Source of the DNA: an uncultured Actinomycetes bacterium
GTDB taxonomy: Bacteria; Actinomycetota; Acidimicrobiia; Acidimicrobiales; RAAP-2
Length of the DNA: 37,602 nt
Reading direction: 5' to 3'
Assembly: GCA_903918025.1 (NCBI GenBank)
Contig: CAIXCS010000169.1
Location: 1 to 37,602 of the forward strand
A model generated the notes under the pieces. It was not told the origin of the DNA. It did not search any database and worked only from the letters and a program-made list of their open reading frames with translations. The position numbers were made by a program, and so were the translations under genes. Position 1 is the stretch's first letter. Each line of letters opens with the position of its first letter. Positions 23,001 through 29,552 of the stretch are shown in pieces.

Positions 23001-23283
23001 ACTCTCGCTTCCGGCATTCTTGGCCGTGGCGTGGTCGGTCAAGTACACGGCAAATGCTCAAACCGGCAAACTCACGATCACCGCACCACCTGTGCCGCCG
23101 AAGAAGTTGGTCTCAGGACCCAATATCGCAGGCGTCATCTCGTTCAATGACTTCTGCCCGTCAGAGTGGTCAAAGGCGGGTGACTTTGCCAACCAGGTCT
23201 CGATGTTTGGCAAGGCGCCGTGGAATGGCACGTACAACACCTTGCAGTTCATTCAAGCGACGCAATACTGCCCGCCTCGCTAG
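20071..23283 (+). CDS. Secreted multidomain protein: WxxxD repeats, Cys-pair repeats and a glycosidase-like C-terminal domain
   Basis: A 1070-residue exported protein from the ATG at 20071. A TTG at 20056, directly after the S53 stop, is an alternative start. The signal peptide has a twin-arginine-poor, basic n-region and the core LVSAAAAILALIATGSATA. Residues 65-390 hold tryptophan-led repeats with W at 74, 125, 176, 227, 280, 329 and 382. Residues 500-865 hold seven Cys-pair repeats. Residues about 910-1070 resemble GH25/DUF1906-like TIM-barrel glycosidases: FVIFDPEGYPD (D918, E920), then GWADGLHQLNPGTHVGVYLDQYEY and a final NTLQFIQATQYC. If active it would cut a glycan such as peptidoglycan; this fold call is tentative and the domain may be partial. 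It probably shares a transcript with the S53 gene. Its 3' end is three bases from the lhr stop. Confidence 0.78.
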   Translation: MPVSTVKSQRQRGGSRWRSLARPVRLVSAAAAILALIATGSATATERAKATPAIVTPPGNLWSFSAPLGTVANWTTVDTTLGAGLPTLVEPPSVIDNGGTVLAAGLGANGQVLMFSDASPGTNSWSTTNLTGLLGLTSTITPAIALDPDGILEVVTRAANSHLILTTQRFDGRASWQSVDVTSASGGPLLIGKPVVSVTSNGTSIFGRTAAGHLMQFLDTPSATRSWQALDVTALAGGPVLTSDPAVDEDPTSTQHHVTALGPLGSILEYADDNATLRFWSFRSFPVPSPVVGSPVIGDTASITTIVATLANHHLLALSAQLNTPASLWTSTDLSTSATGGTTVTGRPVIATSGGHVELVTRGNYSDYVSFDADVRTSPPTWRTLDVKASAAFSPASTALSGASVGGQFIFFATGAMFTSTSGTGLYAVPQNATAKALNDGWPVLGDTGALGTPGAPYTGLANTGQDLLTGKAIAASGRPTTWLSFWTVSGPPTSASATAVSCRVTCATVGNYTDLKGSTLPYMVISGIGDRGTALSLPVPSGAPTDPSADVRGVSCGAQGSCSVVGSVLGTGGQRMPLFVTTTGQVATPRAVTLPAGAAASGPSGLTAVSCTSSALCVAVGTYTDTVGRTQAMAVISRDGLPGTARQLAGPTGASTNPHTSPNGLDCTVALTCVAVGSFVDSGARTRPFVAFLNGDTATSVLPGTLPAGAAANPLASLSGISCGAAACTAVGQVRLATGLTQSMWTSLSGSGVGATTLITAPLLSAANPLVTLHGVSCITTTCTAVGSALDAHGHHLPITVSIVGGEARRASFTGVPAGGAADPLSTLSGVSCTSATLCRAAGPYTNGNGTQLPFVLAAASLNPVASLGALPSTSGAANPPAAFYQASLLAGRAVGTILASYPKQGLALQPQFVIFDPEGYPDNHSGLDGPPGALSSAKWASALQGWADGLHQLNPGTHVGVYLDQYEYATYGIAQLSLPAFLAVAWSVKYTANAQTGKLTITAPPVPPKKLVSGPNIAGVISFNDFCPSEWSKAGDFANQVSMFGKAPWNGTYNTLQFIQATQYCPPR
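20263..21240 (+). repeat. Seven-unit WxxxD repeat region, about 51 residues per unit
   Basis: Tryptophans leading each unit are at residues 74, 125, 176, 227, 280, 329 and 382, spaced 51, 51, 51, 53, 49 and 53. Units read W-x3-[DN]-[LV]-[TS], then a P-V/A-I strand and a GHL/SHLIL strand. The regularity and number fit a seven-bladed beta-propeller. Confidence 0.7.
21562..22659 (+). repeat. Seven Cys-pair repeats, about 55 residues per unit
   Basis: The first cysteine of each pair is at residues 503, 557, 612, 668, 724, 779 and 834 (period 54-56). The consensus is PAGAAANP-x4-L-x-GVSC-x4to6-C-x-AVGxYxD-x2-G-x4-P. Each pair probably forms a small disulfide inside a blade. The unit is repeated in protein but diverged in DNA. 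Confidence 0.75.
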
Positions 23284-23294
23284 GCGTCACGCCT
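23273..23294. terminator. Candidate bidirectional terminator between convergent genes
   Basis: CGCCT-cgct-AGGCG and AGGCG-tca-CGCCT share the middle arm, giving two alternative 5-bp hairpins. They span the stop codons of the secreted protein (plus) and lhr (minus), which are only three bases apart. The stems are short and there is no T-run. Confidence 0.35.
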
Positions 23295-26200
23295 CCGCAG
23301 GTTGTTCAACCACCAACCCGGCTCGCAAGGTGACGGACCGGTTGCGCTGAGCTGGAACTCTCGGTCCAGGGAGAAGATAGCCCGTCACATTGAGCGGATC
23401 AGAGCCGGAGACGGTGACCTCGACGGAAGGAGATGCTCCAGCTCGACTGAGCAGGGCTGCAACCTCGTGTCGCGCGAACTGCTCTCCGGCAATTCCCGCA
23501 ACGAAGCGCCCACCAGCAATGACTCCCTGAGCTTCGAATCGCCGAAGGGCTCTCGCGACATCTCGCCACGGCACCGTGAAGGATTCCCTTCCAAAGTGGT
23601 CAAAGGTGACAACGCCCCACCGGTCGAGCATCTGCGCAGCGATGTGATCAGCAAGCTCTTCAGTGGCGACAACATCAGTTCGAGCAGAGGTTGATTGCGC
23701 GACCAACGACCACCGTCCCTCACCACTGGTGGTTGCAGCAGCTCCTCGGTGGGTCCCAAGGCGTCCAGCCGGACCCCGTCGCATTCGGGTGTTACCTCCT
23801 CGACCACCACGGAGGAGTGTCCGCACGGCTCCGAATGCATCGGCATGGACAAGACCTCGAGCAACGAGCTCCCAGAGTCCCTGATCAACCTCGCTCGCAA
23901 GACGGCCGACCATTGCCGGAAGGTCAGCACGGAAGGTCGCCCCACGCACGGCGAGGAGGTCGTAGAGCTCGGCGGCGGCCCCTGCCGTCGGGGGAACAGG
24001 ATCTTCGCCCCTGCGGACCGCTTCAAGGAGGAAGGGAAGGTCTTCTCGGAGACAGAGTGCGAGAGGAGTCGATGCCGAGGGGTGTGCCGTTCCCCGACGC
24101 GACCCGCCATCATCTTGACGAGGCGTCAACCGGACCCACGTGACCATCCCCGAAAGGCAGAGTTCGTCCAGCCATCCGGGCTGATAGTCAACAACACGGG
24201 CTGGGAGAATATGCCGTTCCCAGTCTCCCGCTGCAAGTTCCAGCCCTTGGAGCTGCTCAACCACAGCGAGAACGCCTTGCCGTCCATGAAGTTGTGATCC
24301 GAGACCCACATGCTGCAGTTGGCGAAGCGCTTCAACGTAGGTGGAAATTGGCACCGCCTCGACTCGCCGCCGCCGATTAGAACGACTGGCCGCGTAGAGG
24401 CGAGTGAGAAGGTGGCGGGCACACCAACGACCGTCGGGCAGTTCAATGGCAAGTCCGACGCTCTCCAAGCGCCGAAGAGCAGTCGCAGCTCGTAGTTCAC
24501 TCAGCGGGGCACCGTTGAGAAGACCGGGCCCGAATGGTTCATCCCGGGTCAATACAGCCAGCAGGACTGGCCCAGCACGCTCCAAGTGACCTCGTAGGCA
24601 CTCTGCGGCAAGTTCATCATCCTCGCCAATGGACCGAAAACGATCGCTCAAGCTCGTCACCACCCACGTGCCATCGACCTCGAGAAGCCGACCTTGGTCC
24701 ACGAGTTCCTGCGCATAGGTCCGCCATGGATCGACGGCACGAATTGCCACGAGATCCTCGACGAGATCGCAGAGTTCGTCGGCGCTTCGAACCCGAGGGG
24801 CCAATTGTTCGAGCATGGTCGCAACCGCTCCGGGATCGAGCTCGACGGAACCGCCAGCTGCCACATTGGCAAGTTCGGGAAGACCACGATCGAGCGGTAC
24901 CGCTCGGGCCCGTCGTTCTTCCAGCGGGGCGTCATCAAGAAAGGTGTAGGGCTGCCCAGTCAAGATGCCATGAGCGAGGGGCGATGGAGTGGCCGACTCC
25001 ACGAAGGACACGGTGATGGAGCCATCTTCGAGAGCCCGCAGGAGGTTGACCAGCCCTTCGCCATCCATGGGCTCAAACAACGTGTCCGCAATGGTTTGAC
25101 GGACGAGGAGATGGTCGGGGATTGGGATGGGGCCGGGTGGGGCATTCTCTTGACACGCAGCCAACGAAGGCCACGTTGCTGCGAGGAGATCTTCAGATTC
25201 CATTCGCTGAAGATGAATTGGTCGCCGGCCGCCAGACGTTGTGCGGGGCACGACAAGCGCTCGATTGAGGTTCCACCTCCAACGTGCCTGCAGCATTGGA
25301 TGAGGAAGGACCGCCTGCGTGAGGACCGAAATGGCCTGTTCCGAACGAACCATGTGTGGGACCTGAGTGAGGGGGAAGCTGTGGTGTGGCCCAAGGGAAA
25401 TGATCACGGTGTTGTCATCAGCCGCAGCCTGGAGTTCGAAGTCAAAGGTCACGCAGAATCGTTTGCGGAGTGCGAGACCAAGTGCTCGGTTGATTCGTCC
25501 TCCATGCGGCGAGTGAACAACAAGCTGCGAACCCTCTGCATCATCAAAGAAACGCTCGACTACCAGATGCGTTGACGTGGGCAACTGGCCAAGTGCGGCA
25601 AATGCCGCAGCCAAGTAGGTAGCGACCTGCAGTGCAGCGGGCGCGGAGACACCGGAAAACTCAACGATTGCTGCAGGTAGGTCCTCTGCGCGGCAATCGC
25701 GAAGAAACTCCTCACCGAGCGAACGCAACGTTCCCACCCAGTTCGAGAGTTCAGCAGTACGTGCAGGTGCCTCACCCAACCAGAACGGAACAGACGGCTT
25801 TGCTCCTTGCGCGTCAACGACGCGGACAACACTCGTCTCGACTTTCGACACTCTCCAGGATTGCGTCCCCAGGAGGAACACATCTCCTGGAGCGGAGTCA
25901 ATGGCAAAGTCCTCATTGACCTGACCAATCGTGATGCCTTCAGGATCGAGCACCACCCGGTAGTCACCGGTTTCGGGAATTGCGCCACCGTTGAGCAGTG
26001 CGGTGAGTCGGGCTCCTTTTGCTGGTCGAACGAGTCCATTCACTCGATCAAGGTGCAGGTGCGCTCCACGACGTCCCCGCCCCGTCAAGATTCCTCTCGC
26101 GGCCAGTTCGAGCACTTCATCAAAGTCATCAATCGACAAGGTCTGGAATGGCGCAGCATGACGGAGCAGTTCGTAGAGCTCGGTAAGTGAGCACTCCTCC

Positions 26201-27606
26201 GCCGCGGCAACCTCTGCAACCAGTTGTTGCATTGCGATGTCGAGCGGAGCTACAGGGGGGTGAAGAAGATCAAGGTCTCCGGCTGCGACCGCAGCCAGCA
26301 GCGCCGTGCATTCAACCAGTTCATCGCGATTAAACGGATAGAGCCGACCTGCTGGTGTCCCACCGACATGGTGATTTGCCCGACCAACACGCTGCAAGAA
26401 CGTGGCGATTGAACGAGGTGAACCAAGTTGGCAAACCAATTCAACTGGGCCAACATCAATACCGAGCTCAAGCGAAGCAGTTGCAACGAGAGCACGGAGG
26501 TCTCCGGAACGGAGCCTCGCCTCAACCAATCGTCGGCGCGCCGTCGACAGGCTTCCGTGATGTGCAGCAACCTTCAGATGGGTGTCATCGGAGTCCTCGG
26601 GATCTTCACCGAGACGCTCCGCCAATTGGTGGGCAACCCGCTCAGCCATCTTCCTCGTATTGACGAAAATGAGGGTCGTTCGATGCTCAGCGACGCGCGC
26701 CGCAATGTCGTCCAACATCTCGGTGAACTGTGCAGTACTCCCTACGGCCTCGAGATCCATCGAGGGCAACGCCACCTCGACTTCAAGACCCTTTCGGTGA
26801 CCACAGTCGATGATTCTTGGCGGACGACGGTCTTGCCCTACGCCAGAGAGCAGCTCACCCACAACTGAAAGTGGTCGCTGCGTAGCGGAGAGTCCTATGC
26901 GCTGAAGTCGATGACCTCGACCAGCAACAAGCGAGGTCAGACGCTCGACGGTGACGGCAAGGTGGGCACCGCGCTTATCTCTTGCAAGCGTGTGAATCTC
27001 ATCGATGATGATGGTCTCAACGTTCGAGAGTGCCGCCCGCCCCTTTGGCGACGTGAGGAGCAAGTACAGCGACTCAGGTGTCGTGACGAGGAGATCTGGA
27101 GGGGTCTTCACCAAGGCAGCTCGCTCTGCTTGGCTCGAATCACCAGTTCTGATTCCGACGGAAATGCTTGGGCCAACAACCCCTTTCGACGTTGCGAGCG
27201 CCGTCAGTTCCTCAAGAGGATGCAAGAGGTTCTCTCGAACATCGGCAGTCAGGGCCTTGAGCGGCGAGACGTAGACGACCTTGGTCGTCGACGGCACATA
27301 GTCGCCTCGGTCGAAGGCCTTCCAGAGCGCATCAATCCCAACCAAGAAGCCCGTGAGCGTCTTACCCGTACCGGTTGGCGACGCGACTAAGACATCATCT
27401 CCAGTTTGAATCTCCGGCCATGCAGCCAGTTGCGGTGAAGTTGGACCATTGGGAAAGCGCCCCATGAACCACTCCGCAACGATTGGGTGGAAGGACGTCA
27501 GTTCCCCGATCACTCCGCCTTCGCCCGAAAGGAAGAGGGATGGTTGACGTGATCCAAGTTCCACCTGCGAAGTCTCCTCCGTCGGTGTGACAACTTCGTC
27601 GTTCAC
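23287..27606 (-). CDS. lhr: Lhr-type large ATP-dependent DNA helicase
   Basis: A 1439-residue SF2 helicase, typical Lhr length. The motor domains occupy residues 40-450: Q-motif PTSPQLAAWPEIQTG (55-69), Walker A SPTGTGKT (76-83), DEIH (202-205), SAT (240-242), ATASLELGID (375-384) and QRVGRAN (405-411). The Lhr-core winged-helix and beta-barrel regions and a long C-terminal domain follow. Lhr translocates 3'-5' on single-stranded DNA and unwinds RNA:DNA hybrids; in mycobacteria it is DNA-damage induced, and the E. coli C-terminal domain has uracil-DNA glycosylase activity. The start is GTG, overlapping the stop of a small upstream gene by four bases (GTGA), so translation is likely coupled. 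I see no LexA box near it. Confidence 0.94.
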   Translation of the reverse strand: MNDEVVTPTEETSQVELGSRQPSLFLSGEGGVIGELTSFHPIVAEWFMGRFPNGPTSPQLAAWPEIQTGDDVLVASPTGTGKTLTGFLVGIDALWKAFDRGDYVPSTTKVVYVSPLKALTADVRENLLHPLEELTALATSKGVVGPSISVGIRTGDSSQAERAALVKTPPDLLVTTPESLYLLLTSPKGRAALSNVETIIIDEIHTLARDKRGAHLAVTVERLTSLVAGRGHRLQRIGLSATQRPLSVVGELLSGVGQDRRPPRIIDCGHRKGLEVEVALPSMDLEAVGSTAQFTEMLDDIAARVAEHRTTLIFVNTRKMAERVAHQLAERLGEDPEDSDDTHLKVAAHHGSLSTARRRLVEARLRSGDLRALVATASLELGIDVGPVELVCQLGSPRSIATFLQRVGRANHHVGGTPAGRLYPFNRDELVECTALLAAVAAGDLDLLHPPVAPLDIAMQQLVAEVAAAEECSLTELYELLRHAAPFQTLSIDDFDEVLELAARGILTGRGRRGAHLHLDRVNGLVRPAKGARLTALLNGGAIPETGDYRVVLDPEGITIGQVNEDFAIDSAPGDVFLLGTQSWRVSKVETSVVRVVDAQGAKPSVPFWLGEAPARTAELSNWVGTLRSLGEEFLRDCRAEDLPAAIVEFSGVSAPAALQVATYLAAAFAALGQLPTSTHLVVERFFDDAEGSQLVVHSPHGGRINRALGLALRKRFCVTFDFELQAAADDNTVIISLGPHHSFPLTQVPHMVRSEQAISVLTQAVLPHPMLQARWRWNLNRALVVPRTTSGGRRPIHLQRMESEDLLAATWPSLAACQENAPPGPIPIPDHLLVRQTIADTLFEPMDGEGLVNLLRALEDGSITVSFVESATPSPLAHGILTGQPYTFLDDAPLEERRARAVPLDRGLPELANVAAGGSVELDPGAVATMLEQLAPRVRSADELCDLVEDLVAIRAVDPWRTYAQELVDQGRLLEVDGTWVVTSLSDRFRSIGEDDELAAECLRGHLERAGPVLLAVLTRDEPFGPGLLNGAPLSELRAATALRRLESVGLAIELPDGRWCARHLLTRLYAASRSNRRRRVEAVPISTYVEALRQLQHVGLGSQLHGRQGVLAVVEQLQGLELAAGDWERHILPARVVDYQPGWLDELCLSGMVTWVRLTPRQDDGGSRRGTAHPSASTPLALCLREDLPFLLEAVRRGEDPVPPTAGAAAELYDLLAVRGATFRADLPAMVGRLASEVDQGLWELVARGLVHADAFGAVRTLLRGGRGGNTRMRRGPAGRLGTHRGAAATTSGEGRWSLVAQSTSARTDVVATEELADHIAAQMLDRWGVVTFDHFGRESFTVPWRDVARALRRFEAQGVIAGGRFVAGIAGEQFARHEVAALLSRAGASPSVEVTVSGSDPLNVTGYLLPGPRVPAQRNRSVTLRAGLVVEQPAEA

Positions 27607-27776
27607 TCCTCGTCATCCGCCGCTGTTCGACGTGCATCAAAAGCGGCCTTGTCTGCCTTGCCTCGAGCCACGATGAACCGGATCGTGAGAACAAGCAGGA
27701 CGATCGTCAGCAGCACGAAAATCGAGAACACGATCACAAATGCGGTGTTGCCGCTAGCGAGCAGGCTCGAGGTCAT
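27603..27776 (-). CDS. 57-residue single-pass membrane protein coupled to lhr
   Basis: From the ATG at 27776 the frame encodes 57 residues: a short polar N-terminus (MTSSLLASGN), one strongly hydrophobic span (about residues 11-35, FVIVFSIFVLLTIVLLVLTI), then a charged tail rich in Arg, Lys, Ala and ending DDEE. It resembles small single-span actinobacterial membrane proteins but I recognise no named family. Support for it being real: a TAGCCT -10 exactly six bases before the ATG, and a GTGA overlap with the lhr start. It could be a small membrane subunit or simply a leader cistron for lhr translation. Confidence 0.7.
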   Translation of the reverse strand: MTSSLLASGNTAFVIVFSIFVLLTIVLLVLTIRFIVARGKADKAAFDARRTAADDEE

Positions 27777-27782
27777 GAACTC

Positions 27783-27788
27783 AGGCTA
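27783..27788 (-). promoter_or_regulatory. Candidate -10 (TAGCCT), leaderless start of the small gene-lhr unit
   Basis: TAGCCT, six bases (GAGTTC), then the ATG at 27776 on the minus strand. It lies in a 53-base divergent region shared with the plus-strand unit upstream of typA. Confidence 0.5.
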
Positions 27789-27817
27789 TCGCCGCCCTTC
27801 GTGCGACACCTAGGTCG

Positions 27818-27823
27818 CATGCT
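27818..27823 (+). promoter_or_regulatory. Candidate -10 (CATGCT) of the plus-strand divergent gene
   Basis: CATGCT differs from TANNNT at the first base only and precedes the ATG at 27830 by exactly six bases (GTCGCC). No Shine-Dalgarno is present. Confidence 0.35.
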
Positions 27824-27829
27824 GTCGCC

Positions 27830-28666
27830 ATGCTCCTCGTCGAAAATTCTGTTCACCGCAAGACCACTTCACAGGCATTCGTTCCACTTTCAGGGGCTGC
27901 ACTTCTGAGCGAACTCCGTGGTTCAACGACCTTAAGGAACCACACGGACCTTGGACTCGCTGGTGGACTTCGCTCGTGGCTTGAAGATGCTTGTCACGAA
28001 CTCCTGCCTGACAACGCTCCACTGCAAGTCATCACGAAGGCATCAATTGTTCGATCACACCTTCCAATCGAACGAGAGGGAGTCCTGACCTTCGAATTCC
28101 TCAGAGGTGTTCTTGTTTCGTCGGTCTTTCGTCTTCACCTTCAACTTGGGCCGAGCGACACGCCGTTTCTCGATGCGATGAGCGCACTTGAAGCTGATGT
28201 ACGCCAGGGTGGAATCGTTGCGGCGATTCGTGCACTTTCCCCTGGGGATCTCGCCGACCTTCAGCGAGATGTTCACCTTCACGCCAAGAACTTTGGCGAC
28301 CGATGGCCACTGCTTCAGGCTGCATGGCTACCGAGGACCGGTATTGGCATGTCAGTTCCTCTGGCAGGAGGACGTGTTGTTCTCCGCGGCTGGGCTGACG
28401 TCATGATTGGTGCCCCGCGTCACGATGTTGCCTCGGTTTGTCTTGTCTCCATCCGATCGACACCGCTCCATCCTCTCCAGCGCGAGGAACTGCACTTCAC
28501 GGCGCTCGTCGAAACACTCAGAAGTGGCATTCCTCCATTCCGTTTGGCTTCGTACTCCACGCTCACCGGAGAAATCGCAGCGGAGCCGGTCACAGATGAA
28601 CTCCTTAAAGGAGCAGTCCACAAGACCATCGCAGCACTCAAGCACCTTGGGAGCGCAACGAAGTGA
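27830..28666 (+). CDS. Uncharacterised protein, possible degenerate PD-(D/E)XK fold (first of pair)
   Basis: A 278-residue cytoplasmic protein; I do not recognise a named family. The C-terminal half has the layout of a PD-(D/E)XK nuclease-like domain: RGWADVMIG (D190), then a strand SVCLVSIRS (202-210) where an active enzyme would have E/D-x-K (here S207 and R209), then LHFTALVETLRSGIPPFRLASYSTLTGEI and a terminal helix. If that reading is right the catalytic acid and lysine are lost, suggesting a structural or binding role. Its stop overlaps the GTG of the next gene (GTGA), and the two proteins share this C-terminal layout. The fold assignment is an inference. Confidence 0.7.
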   Translation: MLLVENSVHRKTTSQAFVPLSGAALLSELRGSTTLRNHTDLGLAGGLRSWLEDACHELLPDNAPLQVITKASIVRSHLPIEREGVLTFEFLRGVLVSSVFRLHLQLGPSDTPFLDAMSALEADVRQGGIVAAIRALSPGDLADLQRDVHLHAKNFGDRWPLLQAAWLPRTGIGMSVPLAGGRVVLRGWADVMIGAPRHDVASVCLVSIRSTPLHPLQREELHFTALVETLRSGIPPFRLASYSTLTGEIAAEPVTDELLKGAVHKTIAALKHLGSATK

Positions 28667-29505
28667 CCCGTCCACTCCACCGCATCAAACCATCGGAGCT
28701 CACGAATGCTCTCGCCGCTCCGGCGACCGCCTCGGTCAACATTGATCGCACGCTGCACACTGGTTTGCTCAAGATTCTTGGTAATGCAGCGGGAAGCCCT
28801 GAGAAGGGGCTGCAGCGAATCGATGCCTTCACCTTGACGCATGGCTTTAGCGATGACTCGACAAAATTTGCCTGGACACCACAACTCACGAAGCGAACCC
28901 TTGGACTCTCGGCAGTCCGTTCCTGTGTTTGGGGACTCGCGAAGACACCAGCTGAGGCTGTCGCGCTGGAAGTTGCTCGATTCGACCGGAGGGCCGCCGA
29001 TGGTCGAGAACAAACCGGATCGCTCGCCATGTACTTCGCCAACGCTCCTCGAGGAGTCAGGGGAACGGCGATGGCACTTGCCACGACCTACGCGACCGAA
29101 TTGTGGTGCGGACTTGATTGGAACGGCTTTCCCCTGCATCCAACGATTGGCGCCCAAGATGATGTCTACCCCCTGCGGTCTGCCGGCCTCCTCCTCCGAG
29201 GTAGGGCCGACGTCAAGGCACAGGTCGCTGTCGCCCAAGAGAGCAGGACGGCTGAGGCCAGACTGCTGATCCTCCCGGGATCAATCAGCCAAAGCACCGC
29301 ACTCGTCCTGGGATCCTCTGCTCTTGCAGCGGTGCTTTCTGCCGATGGCGGCTTGGCGCCGGTCCGAGTCGTTGGTTGGTATCCCTCTTCTGGCCAAGCG
29401 GTCGTCCTCCCGATTGACCGCTCAATCCTCACTCGTGCCGCTCTCGGGATCGTCCGAAGGACCCTCTCGGAGGCCTCGACTTCCCTTTCAGCACAGGTTG
29501 CCTGA
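28663..29505 (+). CDS. Uncharacterised protein, paralogue-like partner of the preceding gene
   Basis: A 280-residue protein with no named family recognised. The N-terminal half includes WTPQLTKRTLGLSAVRSCVWG and a TPAEAVALEVARF helix, a pattern I associate with uncharacterised actinobacterial proteins. The C-terminal part parallels the preceding protein: LRGRADV (D183), a strand RLLILPGS where a catalytic E-x-K would sit, an ALAAVLSADGG helix, PVRVVGWYPSSGQ, and a final helix ending RRTL. The catalytic positions look lost. The GTG start overlaps the previous stop, so the two are coupled and may form a heterodimer. It is followed 47 bases later by typA. Confidence 0.7.
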   Translation: MTRPLHRIKPSELTNALAAPATASVNIDRTLHTGLLKILGNAAGSPEKGLQRIDAFTLTHGFSDDSTKFAWTPQLTKRTLGLSAVRSCVWGLAKTPAEAVALEVARFDRRAADGREQTGSLAMYFANAPRGVRGTAMALATTYATELWCGLDWNGFPLHPTIGAQDDVYPLRSAGLLLRGRADVKAQVAVAQESRTAEARLLILPGSISQSTALVLGSSALAAVLSADGGLAPVRVVGWYPSSGQAVVLPIDRSILTRAALGIVRRTLSEASTSLSAQVA

Positions 29506-29536
29506 GTATCGGTAAAAGCAGTGCGTCTCCCCGAAC

Positions 29537-29542
29537 TAACGT
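29537..29542 (+). promoter_or_regulatory. Candidate -10 (TAACGT) of typA
   Basis: TAACGT lies ten bases before the typA ATG, giving a leader of only a few bases. No clear Shine-Dalgarno is present. Confidence 0.35.
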
Positions 29543-29552
29543 CTCTTCGGTC

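Noticed and set aside
14834-23283. Secreted-protein block as an integrated element or prophage lysis module
   Set aside because: No integrase, tRNA-flanked direct repeat, holin or structural phage gene is visible; the proteins have Sec-type signals and composition similar to their neighbours.
23287-29505. lhr plus the PD-(D/E)XK-like pair considered as an antiphage defence system
   Set aside because: Lhr here has housekeeping length and motifs, the pair is on the opposite strand next to typA with apparently lost catalytic residues, and there are no mobile or other defence genes nearby.
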